From positions 8,509,249 through 8,573,248 of the forward strand of contig OZ038423.1 in the NCBI GenBank assembly GCA_964036155.1: a stretch of 64,000 nt of DNA. The letters are read 5' to 3'. The notes beneath the pieces were generated by a model. The model searched no databases and was not told the DNA's origin. It worked only from the letters and a program-made list of their open reading frames with translations. The translations under genes were made by a program, and so were the position numbers. The stretch comes from Diploscapter coronatus. Its lineage: Eukaryota; Nematoda; Chromadorea; Rhabditida; Rhabditidae. Each line of letters starts with the position of its first letter. The stretch's first letter is position 1. Shown here piece after piece: positions 1 through 11,884 of this stretch.

Positions 1-1302
1 ATACTAACCTTTGTCAGTTATTGACGAATTACTTACATCGAACATCTCTAATTTCTTCGAGGAAGAATTAAAACCAAACATCTAAAATATCTGTCAATCA
101 AGTTCTTTGATTTGTTTAAATTGGGTAAATGATCATAAATGAATAAAGCAATACCTTTTTCTGATCATTACTATAAGTCACGTTATTAGGAAGACCTATA
201 TTAAATGAAAATTTTTCCACATCAGTAACTTGGTATGTAAACGAATTAAATGAGCATACAGATCGTTTTGGCCAATCTGAAATAGATCGTTACATATAAT
301 AAATTCATAAGTGTAGGAAAACCATAAAAATATATTTTCGACTCTTCTAAGACTGAAACTGATAGTTCACCCATCGTGATATTCGACAATTGAGAACGTA
401 ATTTCTGCTCCACTTCTTGATTATATTGCTTTATTACTTTATACTGAAATTTCATAATGATTGTAATAATTAGTTAAATTGGTATAAACAAATTTATGAC
501 TAGAAATTTATCACCTGTTTAGTTTGTATAGCCATTTGAATATCCAGAGATTTATTTGACTCATTTAACGTTGCTTCATTATCATCTGGTAACTCCCTTT
601 AATTCAAATTCATCGATTTTTAGGATAAATGGACTATTTTACATGTATTCAGAATTGACCCATTTTAGAAATTCTCCATAATCACTTAGTGATCTTCGTA
701 ATTCAAAAACGTCCTTATAAAATTCATCTAAACTTTAATTATTGAATCGATTTACAAATGATTCGAACCTAGACTGGGCTGTTGCGACAATATCAATTTT
801 AGTATGGCTTGCATTCTAGGGGTTTGTTTCATGACAAATTCAGGAATCTGGAGGGAAATATTTATTTAAAAAATTATAATTTGTAAACCCCGTGATTTCA
901 TGTCATACGAAATAGTTTGGAGAAAATCTTTATTCTATCAACTTTCCACCTATGTCTTATTATTTCACCATGTCACGATATCACGAGTTTACCGAATGGT
1001 CCAAGATATCTTTGCAGTAAAATTATTACCGTTTCTCGATCGACTTCAAAGCGCCATTTTCGATATGCTTCGTTTATCTGATCTGATTGCGTCTTCATAA
1101 AAGTGTCGATAAATGACAATTTCTTTATTTTTGAAACGTTTGGTAAATGCCACATTTCATTGAGTATTTCTTGATTATCCTCTTGCAACATTTGAATAAA
1201 TTCGGGTGGTATTTCGATCGACTGAAAATTAGTGTATATATAAGGACTGAAGGATTAAAAATGAACACTCACTGGATTTGATGATTCGTTTTCATTCGGC
1301 AT
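1..1302 (-). CDS. Hypothetical protein, DUF148/SXP-RAL-2-like, partial at left edge
   Basis: Predicted exons are 1273-1302, 1030-1221, 769-847, 515-585 and 294-443, with matching phases (0, 0, 1 and 0 at the joins). More sequence further left is coding-like, but I could not join it in frame, so the 3' end is open. The protein starts MPNENESSNP and continues with IEIPPEFIQMLQEDNQEI, then EMWHLPNVSKIKK, an amphipathic helix around IDTFMKTQSDQINEAYRKW, and IPEFVMKQTPRMQAILKLI. The pattern of a Pro-Glu-Phe opening, a helical 'LPN' turn and long charged helices recalls the nematode-restricted DUF148/SXP-RAL-2 fold, usually secreted and of unknown role. Here no signal peptide is visible, so the resemblance is weak. 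No function is inferred. It starts about 450 bp downstream of the arginine kinase stop, on the same strand. Confidence 0.5.
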
Positions 1303-1622
1303 TTTTAAAATTCGCGCGTTAGAAGATGGAAAATGATTTAAATAATCGAAATTGTGTAAATCGATTAATTTTCGTGATAGAAATGCAATCGCTATAGCAT
1401 TAAAGTCTTATCAAGTCGATTTTCACTCTAATATGTTATATTTTCTATTCGATTTTCTGACTAATGTTTGCAAATTTTTCTTTCGTCATTTTGTAAATTT
1501 ATCGAAGCTTTGGCGTTGCAACTTTTCTCCACTTATTCATTGTTCCGTCACTTTGACTTTGTTTTCATCTTGATTCATACATTTTCATGTGTAATAAAGC
1601 AATAGTTTATACTAGACAGCAG

Positions 1623-1628
1623 TTTATT
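1623..1628 (-). promoter_or_regulatory. Polyadenylation signal of arginine kinase gene
   Basis: AATAAA on the minus strand, about 120 bp beyond the arginine kinase stop at 1749. Position and orientation fit a nematode 3'UTR end. Confidence 0.5.
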
Positions 1629-1748
1629 AATAGGTGACCAAGTCAGAAGTGTATCTAATGGTTGAGTAGGCTGATTGAGTTGAGTGGAAGAGAGTGATGT
1701 AGTCAGTGTTGATCTGTTTGTGCTCTTCCTGTGCGGCTGCAGCTCTGC

Positions 1749-4700
1749 TCATTTGCCCTTCTTCTCGGCCTCCTTCTCCAATTCGATCAGCTTCTTCACG
1801 CCGTCGTACATCTGCTTGACTGCTTCGAACTCCGTCAGACCGAGACGTGCCTACAAATAATTCATTGAATTAAAATGAGGATTAAAGCTGTTTGGTGTTT
1901 TGTCATTTTTTTCAGCGATATGATTTCAATGAAGGATCATTTTTCTTTCATATTCTATTGCATTATGAACAGTGATGTAATAATTGCAATGAAAATTCAG
2001 GAATGTTTGTCATTATGATTTATGAGTTCATTTTCATCTGCTAACCTTGTTCGAAATATCGTACACTCCGCCCTCGGAATCCGAGTGTTCACCTGAAAAC
2101 TATTAAGCTAGAACATGGAGACTCGAGAAGTTTTAAATCCTTTTCCGATCTTTCTATAAACTAATGGAAGTAAAGCAATCGTCTGATTTTAACCCAGCGT
2201 CATTTTTAGTCTTTTCATTTCTCCAACTCATGTTCAATGTCGATCCAACTGACCGTGAATTCCTCTGATCTGGAGCTTGAGGTCGTCGCAGATCTTCTTG
2301 AAGTCCGAACGGGCAGAGACCTTGGGCAGTTTGATGTGAACAGACGCGCGGACAGTCGTTCCTGAAAATATCGAATTATCATTTCATTTTTTCCTGCTAT
2401 TATTTTGTTTTTTGACAAAAATCAAGCTCTTCCTTTCTATGAGAAGTTTGGACCTGATAAATAGAAGAGAAATTCATTAACATAGCGAGTTTTCTTTATA
2501 TTAGCCTGTATTTTTGCTGCTTCGAATTCAATATGAGCAGTACCCAAGTTTGTGGGGCAGAATGTAAGGTAGCCGAGACGATCGTCGCGGGAGAACGGAG
2601 CCTGGCTCTCGATCGTCTTCACTGCCTTGTTCAATCGCTCCAGCACCTGAAATCATTCGACATTTCACCGTGCATTTTGAGGTTGTCTTGAATTTTATCT
2701 CTTCTCACGAATGTAAGAATATCTCATTCATCTGTTAATATCGATTTTTTTCAGCATTTTCACGTTTGTACCTGTCCAACGTTGCCTCCAGGCTGCATTG
2801 AGATGAGTCGGAGATGGTCTTCCTCGTTCACCCAGACCAAGAACGTCTTGTCTGAAGTTGGCCTTCATTACATTTTACCCTTTCAAGCGATTTTTGGTTT
2901 TTATTGAAAGTTATCTTCACAAACTCATTCGAATTTATCAACAAAATTAAAAGCAGAAATTCTGAGCAAGAATTCCATCATTCCTTTCTCCACCCACCTT
3001 TGTTGTGGAAGATGCCCCTCCCCTCAGGCCAGTATCGGCACGCGTTGGCGGCTTGCAAGAATCTATCGCCTTCTTTGAACAGGAAGTGGTCCGCGATGAG
3101 CTGAAAATAGTTATTCGATGTTTCGCAAACAGTTTTTTTTTATATTTATATTTATCAGTTGTTCTTTGAAGTTGATATAATGATTTTTCAATCTCTCATC
3201 ATCTGGTGAAACATAGAGAAAATAGAAAAGAAAATCTTCAATATGATACAACGTCGTATAACCTATTAGGAAAACAACAACGTGCACAGCTGATAATTTT
3301 TCAAATAGCTTACACTCTTTTGGTCCTCCTTCGTCATTCCTAAAATACAATTTTTGGTTCTTTGGCAAATACGACTTTAAGGCATTTTTATCAGGGATAT
3401 CAGAATTTGGTCTATCCATCATTCCATACCTTTCAATGGATAGTACGTGCCCTTGAGTTCGGAATCCTTGATGTTGTCGAAGATGTTCTTGACCGTGTTC
3501 TGCATTTCGATGTAGTTTTCCTTGGTAAGACACGGATTGAAGGCGAAACCACGGAGGGATCTGCCGCACCTGATGCGCGTTGAGATGATGTACTTGCCTG
3601 AAATTCAGTTCCTGCATCACCTTTATTTCATTTTGGAGTTAGTGATCTTCAGTGGTTATTTGATTCAAAGTGGTCATTTTTCACTTTTCGATTAATTTCG
3701 CACAGCTTGCTTCAAGCTCAAATCATTATGATTTATTTGTGAAACTTATAATTTCTGTATTTATCAACGACTATAGTTGTCAAAGGATTTTTCCGCATTT
3801 TTCCTACTTTTAGAGTTGTTGTCAAATTCAGTGAGCCGAAATTCACGGCATAAACTGGAAGATGTAAATATTTTTCAGCTCACCCTCAGGATCGAGATCC
3901 TTCAGCTGGCTGGTCTTGCCGTCTCCGAGATCGACTTTCGGCTGCTTGTCAGTCGGCTTGAATCCGTTGTGGTAGTCCTCGATGATGGGGTTGAAGAGTG
4001 GCGCGAACAGCTGGTACGATTCCGCATCTGGCGCGTAGACTCCGCACCCACTGTCCAGGTTGGCGACTCCTGAAAATTACGAATTATTGAATGTTTCTTC
4101 GATTTGTAGTGAAGATCAGTTTTCATACATATTTGGAAGAGTTTACATATGAAGAACATAAGATTTTTGCAAACTTTTATAAATTCAGGAACTATTTTCC
4201 TTGTGCTTACCCGATTGGATGACGTCGAGCAGCGTGGCTCCCAGATTGGTCTTCTTGTCCTTGAGTTTGTCCATCACGTCCTTCGTCAGGTACTTCTTCA
4301 GGAGAGAGTGACACTCCGGCGAGGCCTGCAAATTCAACTTATTCACGAGCGAATCATGATATCATCATTGTTTGTAACGTTTGTATCAATTTCATCCCCA
4401 TCTTATCATTTTTCACGCTTCTGTGTGGATTCAAAATCTTCGTCTCATGTTCATTCCTTACCTGGAGTTTAGCGTATCCCTCCTCGATCTTCTTGACGAC
4501 CTCGGGATCGACCTGACACTTCATCGTCGCCTACAACCAAGCAAATCATTATATCATATCTTGATGAGACAGATGTACCGGGCACTTCTCCTAGAACATG
4601 CACATCGACACTCTTTCGCACGCAAATACCGTCATTTTCGAGCAGTGATAAAGAAACACTATGAGCTGTATGATGAAATTACCATAGAATGAATCACACT

Positions 4701-5675
4701 GCATTTTGGCTACGTTATTCATCTTTTAAATGCTGCAGAGCAATCGGTTGAAGATCAATTGCAATTTTTGTTTCGCGAGCAATGATTGCATTGCAATGTC
4801 GGGATAGTGCTATTATGCTGCTGGTAGGATTCTTTTCAGAAGTACGTAAATTTTAGGCGAACTCCTTTCGCACTTTCATAATATGCAACTCATGATGGAC
4901 TGTTGCTTTCATCACCGCTCAAAATGTCAAGGATTTGAGACAAAAGAGCGACGACTTGTCGTCTTCTGCACAGAGAACGGGAAGGACATGTGGGAATATA
5001 GGCAGGTGCATGGTGCAGAGATACAAGAATAGCTGCACTGATACAGCAATTACAGGTAGAAGATGGACATTTGGAGTTGGCACGATTCGTGGAAGGCATT
5101 ACTCGAAGATTGCATGACTCCTAGTGCATATTCAGACTATGTTCGATATAAACATGTCAACATGTTCTTGAACAGAGTCTGAACGCACTCTAACTTCAGA
5201 CCTGAAATAACCCTCTAAATCACGAGACACGATCTAGCAGAATTAGCATGGCACTCATTTTGACAGAGTAGAGCAGCTAGTTCCTGCATAGCAGATAGTG
5301 TTCATGATCTGGCCGGTCGTCTCAAACCCAGATTCAGAGCCATTTCATCTTCAAGTCCTGTCTGTCACGAGCCATGCCGTCTTCATTCTCCCATTCTGCA
5401 TCGTCAATCAGACCTTTGTTGGCGCGAGGGTGTAGAGCGCTGCAGCTCCTCCAAGCGATGCCACGATGCCGGCGATCACCTTGTTCGATCTGAAATCACA
5501 TCATCATCATGCTGGCTTTCGATCTTCGTGAGTTTTCAAGCAGAGTTTTGATGTTTCAAAGTTTTGACATGGTTTTTCGACTTTCAAAGATTTCTTCCAA
5601 TTTAACGATTTTTCGAATTCTTCGAGCAGGAATTATCTCTAGGTGAGGGCTGACTAACCTGAGCATTTGGGCCAT
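1749..5675 (-). CDS. Arginine kinase with hydrophobic N-terminal leader
   Basis: Phosphagen kinase: transfers phosphate between ATP and arginine to buffer energy. Thirteen exons (5659-5675, 5414-5489, 4462-4530, 4211-4325, 3884-4069, 3430-3597, 3314-3339, 2998-3100, 2772-2851, 2544-2646, 2254-2361, 2046-2092, 1749-1850) sum to 1200 nt, 399 aa. Family signatures seen: the specificity region [53 protein letters not shown]; the active-site cysteine in [17 protein letters not shown]; and the C-terminal [17 protein letters not shown]. Typical arginine kinases are about 355-360 aa. The extra ~35 residues are an N-terminal leader with an uncharged stretch [16 protein letters not shown] after MAQMLRSNK, suggesting a membrane anchor or mitochondrial import signal. 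The start is the first in-frame ATG; the frame upstream is open but lacks another ATG. The enzyme looks intact. Confidence 0.95.
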
Positions 5676-8600
5676 TTTTGGATTTGCAAGGCGATTAGTA
5701 GACGAGTTGAACAATGCCAGAATAGGGCTGCCAACCACTTGTATAGGCTTCTCCGCCTACATTAATTGTAAGTTAATTTTGCATCGAAGTTAAGGAAGAG
5801 AAGTTCACTTATTTCATTTTGAAAACCTTGAGAAGAAGTGAGAGAAAACAAAGATTGAAGTAGTTGGATGTAAGCTAATTTTCTCAAATTTGAGCAGAAG
5901 AAGATCATGTTCTTCTCATGAGGGATAGAAATTATCTTTGAAGATCGGGTCGGAGAAAATAGAAAGATTCTTCCATACGCCCTAACTTCTATCCAATGAT
6001 TTTTATGTTGCTGTTTTTTGTCAATCTCAGCCTGTCTTCTCACTGTACCTTCGAATATGTTTCTAGAGATATTCTTCTGTCTCTCTCAGCGTTCTGCCAA
6101 ACTCATAAACTGACTGATTTCTGTGAAACGGGGACAAAAGGCAGGCAGAGATAAGACGTGAAGAGGGAGAAATCGAGCCGATGGCAGAATGCAAGGATGG
6201 GCAGCAGAAAGCTGAAAACAAGAGGAGAGAAGCAGTTGTGAGAGAAAAAAGAGGCAAAAGCAGAAAAACGAACGGACGACACATTTCAGCAGGACTTTTT
6301 GCCTGCGATTGGACAGACGGGCTGGACGGGCAAAAATCGAAGAAATCAAAGAAAACCTTGAAATTCGATGGAAAATCTTCTAACTCAAAGTGAAGACCAG
6401 CTTTATTTGATGAGACGGAGCATTTTGATGACCAGAACCAGCGAAATAAATGAGCATAGGAGATGGGTAGAGGTAAACAATCTGCATTAGATTATGCTCT
6501 GAGCGAAAATCAATAGATAACTCGAACCACATTAGTTGGAAGAGTAAATAAAATGATAAGTGATAAACCTAGAATAGAAGAACTGGAGAAATAGCTTGAG
6601 GATTGGCTGTTTGAGTTGACGTAGGCCGGTCAATAAACCGGCAAGAAACGGAGAAAATTCAGAAATTGTGCAGATAGACGGATAGATGACATTTCCGACT
6701 GGAGGAGAATGAAGAAAATGCATAACAGAATGCAAAACTGCAGAAAGGCTCTGAAACAGAGACACAGAAGCAGAGGGAAGTCGATATGATAAGAGAGCCG
6801 AGAGAGAGAATGGGAGGGCAGAGAAAACGAAACAAGAACAGAGGGAGAAGCTGCCCTCTGAGCGCTGGGCAGCAGATAGGATTACCCAACTCATAACTGC
6901 ACAACCACACAAATACTGAAAATCCAATCTGATAAACGCAACTAGGAAGCTTGAAAAGGGCTAGATTGAATTGAAAAAGCATTTAAAATCTGTAAATTTA
7001 AATGAGTCCCTCAGATTTTTTCGATTCAAAAATATGAAATAACTAAAAATGCTGTGTGCGTGGAGAAGATTTCAAAAATCAGGCATTTCAGCTGAAGACT
7101 GTAAATCTTTATTCGAAATTTACTAAAATATAACAGCAGAAGAAAAATCAATTCATGCCATCTAGAAAAGTGAAACAAGATCAATCGTTCAGGTGATTCA
7201 AGAGTAGCGAACTCTTCCTGCACATTACATTGCTCTGAACATCGCGACTATGAATCATATTCAAGACATTCATTTGACACTGAAATGAAACTTTTTACCG
7301 TCTTGATGCATTCCTTTGCATCACTTCAACGAAGATCAGCTTGAATCTTTAAAATAATATATGTCTGTTCATTAATTTTCTTGAACAATGATTCTGATAA
7401 CTTTAGAAATTGAAAAGAAGTTCAATGATCATTTGATCCCTTCAAACTATTTTTCCCTGCACTTTGTCTGGTTTCATAGCGTAGAACTAACCATCTAACC
7501 ATTTTTTCTGCTCAGCATTTTACTTGTTTTCGTCTTCAGCAATTTGTTCATTCCTTTCCCAATTTCTTCCCCGATTTCCCTATCAAACATTATCAGAAAC
7601 CGTGCTCGGTGCCAGGCAGCGGCTGGCAGAGCAAAGCTCCCCTCACGGCTTGGCTCTGGTCACTTCGCTATCAGCTGGAGACGGAAATTACCCCTAAAAA
7701 AGCAATGCAGTCAAGTGCACTTTTATTTTTAGGCAATTACCTACAAATTGACTAATTCGGTTTGTTAGTAGAACTTGGATAATAATTGCTGATTTTGCAT
7801 CACTCATTATGTGTCTGCACGCAATATTTATTTACATTTCAGTTGTTTAACTCAATTCTGCTTGATGTCAAATTCCTTATCTCAGGTCAAAGTTGGTGAA
7901 CACGTAAAAGTGTGACTTTCAGGGAAACTTACAAAAATTAGGCAAACCGCAAGAAAAATAACAATTTAAAGGGTAAATTGATCGGAAAAAGGCAGGATAT
8001 ATAAGGTCTGTCTGCATGGCAATTCAGCGATGCAGATTGGGGGTTTTATTTGGAAAAAGAGTCGCACAGATCGATTGCAGAAACAGCTTTCACTCGTCGC
8101 CCTGCGGACGATGAGCTGATACATTCTGAGATTCTATATTCTTTTGCAGTTTCATAATTTACCAATTTACCTAAACTAATTCTTCATCGCTTGCATTATT
8201 CTAGTGCATACGCATGTTTGTGTTCGCAGTAATTTCCTCCTGGAAAGTGATGCAGTATTTGCTATGTGGAAAGTGCTAATCAGATAACCAGACAGTTCGA
8301 GAGAAAATGAGACATAGCAATTTGAGGGGACGATAAGAAATCGCTGAGTTAGCACCGTGGAAGGAGGCGGCTGGAACCGGCCCCTCAAAAAGGTAGAAAT
8401 GCTTCTGCAGCAGAAGAAGGCAAGAAATCTTCCGAATTAGTAGTGGGGGAGGAGTCACTCACAATGATAGGTAACCATGACAGATTAGAACTTGCACTCC
8501 AACAATTCGACACTTCGAAAGATGGTCGACTGGATCCTTTACCCCTATTTCTAGTTTGCCATCAAATTGACTAGATTTTCTCTTCTTCAAAACCGCTCAT

Positions 8601-10595
8601 GATGAAGATCAGGGCTGTTCGGAACTTCCATTCTGAAGCAATTTGCTGAGATTATTTCATTTCGAATCGGGAGCTACTGAAAATCCAATCTAAACTTCTA
8701 CTTTCAACTCAAACCCTGAATAGTCCTGATGAGATCAGTTTTTCGCTATTGAATATTATCAGTTTTCCCTTTTTCAGCCATAAGGTCTAAACAAAATCCC
8801 TTGAATTTCCCTAAATTCATCCAATCTCATTGGACTTTTGAGTTCTTTGTAGTTTTGTGCAGCGACAAATATTTGCACTGTACTCAAATGCATCAAATCC
8901 ACGCGAATGTCCAATGTCCCAATTTGGAGAGGCCTTTTTCGGAAGTGTTGTAGCATCATAGCCTTGTATATCCCACGCTTCGATCTTCTCGTTTACAATG
9001 CTGCGCGAGTTTTCATATGTCCTTTGCACTTTATGCTTGTGCCTGTATTCCACTGCATCCACCTTCCATACTCGGACCAGCACCCGATGTGTGCAGAGAG
9101 AGAGAGGCAGCATCGGTTCTCCTCAGTTTGGGAAGGCTGATCGAAGAATTCGGAGGTCAGAAGATTCGAAAGAAATAGTATAGGGAGGATAGAGATGGAG
9201 AAGCGATCATGTGGAACGACGATGTAGGAGACAGAAGACATAGAGGAAAACACTTCAGAGAATGACGCCGACTTGCGTGGAAGAGGAAGATTTCAGTTTA
9301 CCTAGGCTTTGACGGGTTTGATGAGAAGATCGTCTATCTGCATCGTTATTTTCTAGAAATTTCTCCTCGTCAGAATCTCAAACCTTTTCTCTCTTCTTCA
9401 TAACCAAAGATAGAATGAAATTTTTATTCTTCAGACCCAATTTTATCTTGCCATTGATCCTAAATTAATCAGAATTTTTATTCGATTTTTAGATCTTTGA
9501 ATTTTCCAACTTTTTTTCATCATCTCCTAATTCTCCCGGAAGAGTTTCTCGTATCTCCCATTTTTCTCCGAAAGAGTTTTGTCTGTTTTCTGGTGGCCTT
9601 TGTCAGGCTCTGCCCCTATCACGGCACGGCACACTGTTTGACTCTCTGACTGTTTGTTCGGGGAAAACTCGTAGCGCTCTGGCCATGGGTCTGCGAATCT
9701 GCGAGGCTGTGCCTGAAAAATAGGGGATGCTCCTCTCCGCCCGTTGCAAGGCACTTTTCATCTTTCTCACTCCGGCTTGCCTGGTGCAAGTTCGTGGAAG
9801 TTGACATAGTGGGGCAGCAGCGAAGAGTAATAGTGCAACAGTGTCGAGAAGCCAACAGGGCTAACAGGCCATTCTCTTCTCCGTCCCTTCTCCGTGCCAT
9901 CCAGATCTAGCAGATCGTCACATGGGTTGCGTAGTTCTCACAAAAATAGCCAGCAAAACAAGCGAACTTGTCCGGCAGCTGGATACCCAGGAAAGGGATC
10001 CTCTACAATATCTAGGTTGGTTGATCTGCTAAATGATGTAATTTGTGATGTTGAAGTTCGTTTTCCTTTTCAAGAAACTCGAAGATGATTTCATCTCCAC
10101 CTTTACAGTAATCCTCTCTTCTTCTGACCTGTAAACAGCTAGCCGAGTTTCAAAGTATGACCAATCAGGAAATAAATTTCTACCCGAAAAAAATCCTCTT
10201 CTTCTTCGACAAACAAGCCTCAGATTCAGTTTTCAGTTTGAGGAGAAGCTTGAGAGAACGAGAGGGGAGGAAAGAGAAGAGAGTAGTGGTTACTCTGCTC
10301 TAAAAAAGTCAGTTCGGGGTCCTTTTTACCTGGGGGCTGGCTATTTTGAACTGTTTGCGTCCGTCAAACGCGCCTTCCTGTTGATCACACGGAAGTGGTT
10401 CATCCGCGAGTCTGCCCTCTCTCCGTCTCTCTGCCCCTGTCCGTTTCTCTGCTCTCTTGCATGCCCTCCCTATTTCTCCCCTTCTCTGCCTCTCTGTCCA
10501 AGTATTGCACAAGCACCGTACCTCTGTAAATAGACTGTGCCTGAAGGTGACACCCACAGCAAACTCGCACAAAAACTCCTCTCTACCAGTTGCAT

Positions 10596-10636
<41 letters not shown>

Positions 10637-11884
10637 TCAAACTTTGCTTGTTTTTCTCTGCCCCGCACTGTCTGCCTGTCTCTGCCCGCCCCAAGCAAAG
10701 GACCTCTGAATTCCCTCCGCTGACTCTCAGATTCAAGCTCCACGGTCCGTCAGTCTGCCGTTTCAGTCGGGGTCCGGAACGGTCCAAGGCATTTGCGCTG
10801 TTACTAAATAATAACTTCGTGCTACAGTATCTTAACTTGTTCACTCTTTCTATTTCTGTATCGTGCTTATACTAGGTTATCATTGCTTCAGGCTGATCTT
10901 CATCTTAAATTGAAGATTAACCTTAATGTTAATATTCTCGCAGATGATAACAGAAAATATTCGAAGAAGACCAATTTTCTAATTGTTCGAAAAATTAAAA
11001 AAAGAAACCCAATTTTATTCACATAACCTTTTCTTATTTTATCTAGAAAGATCTCATCCAAAACCAAGAAAAAGGAGAACTTTTCAACAAATACCGAGCA
11101 TCATTATTGAGTTCGTTTTTTGTCTGCCTTTGCGAACAAAAAACTCTGACCTTCTACAGCAATTCGTCTTACAAAATCTCCTTTCAATCTTCCTTCAATT
11201 TCTCTAATTTCGAAATTCGCCCTTCTTTGATTGTGTACCAATGACCTTACCATCGCTCGCTCCTTGTCTCCTTAATGCCAGCCGGTTTTGTCCTGTCTAC
11301 CTTAGCTGTGTGACGAGGGAATCTCCTAATTGTCTCTCGTCCTTCTGCTCGAGTTGTTTCAAGCGTTCACATTTTTCTTCTCTCGTCCTTTCTCTGTGCG
11401 ATTTTTTTCGAAATGAAAAACTTTTTTGCCGCGCAATGTCCTTTTTATTTGCTTATTGCGACAATGGCACGGTCTGAATCGAAGGAAGGGCAAGTGGTTA
11501 GAGAAGTTCGAAAGAGTGGGGCAGAGAGGGAGGGCAGAGGAAGAGAGAACTCGCGCAATCTCCAATCGCAACTCTAGGAGTCCTTCTCTACAAAAAAAAA
11601 TGAGTATGAAGGTCGGCAACATAGAACGGGTCAAATCAGCACTGAAGAGAAGCAGAAACAGCGCGCGCTGGAACTCGCAAAAACCGACTGACGTCCAATT
11701 TATCTTTTCCACTTATTTTATCAGCTATTACTTCTTTTTCCGAAATATGTTCTGCTCTCTTCCGGTATTTCGACATTATCTTAGAATTGCATCATTAATC
11801 TTACAGTTATCTTGTAACATTTCGAAATCTTTACTCGAATTCCTCTAACTCGGCAATTTCGAAAGGCAAAAAGTTCATTTTAGG
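5676..11884. other. Gene-poor spacer, about 6.2 kb
   Basis: I found no convincing exon on either strand. Open frames here lack splice-compatible neighbours, and many are purine/pyrimidine-biased low complexity (6060-6400, 6530-6980, 10240-10740). The right part, 9500-11884, is relatively GC- and CT-rich and probably holds the promoter and 5' leader of the zinc-finger gene. A CT microsatellite lies at 10601-10632. No tRNA or rRNA was recognised. Confidence 0.5.
10601..10632. repeat. (CT)n microsatellite
   Basis: About 16 CT units inside a wider CT-rich tract. It produces long artefactual open frames on both strands (Ser-Leu and Arg-Glu repeats), which are not genes. Confidence 0.9.

Noticed and set aside
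6060..6985. Open frames of 70-131 aa on both strands
   Set aside because: Purine-rich strand bias keeps stops rare; the translations are low complexity and lack exon structure.
7600..7730. GC-rich block that looked tRNA-like
   Set aside because: It has no D/T-loop consensus or cloverleaf. The paired segments are too short.
8322..8390. Possible hairpin RNA (TTGAGGGG paired with CCCCTCAA)
   Set aside because: The stem is only 8 bp with a long loop, there is no family match and nothing suggests processing.
10309..10875. Long overlapping open frames on both strands
   Set aside because: They arise from the CT/GA-rich tract and microsatellite (Ser-Leu or Arg-Glu runs). There are no splice-compatible neighbours and no domain.
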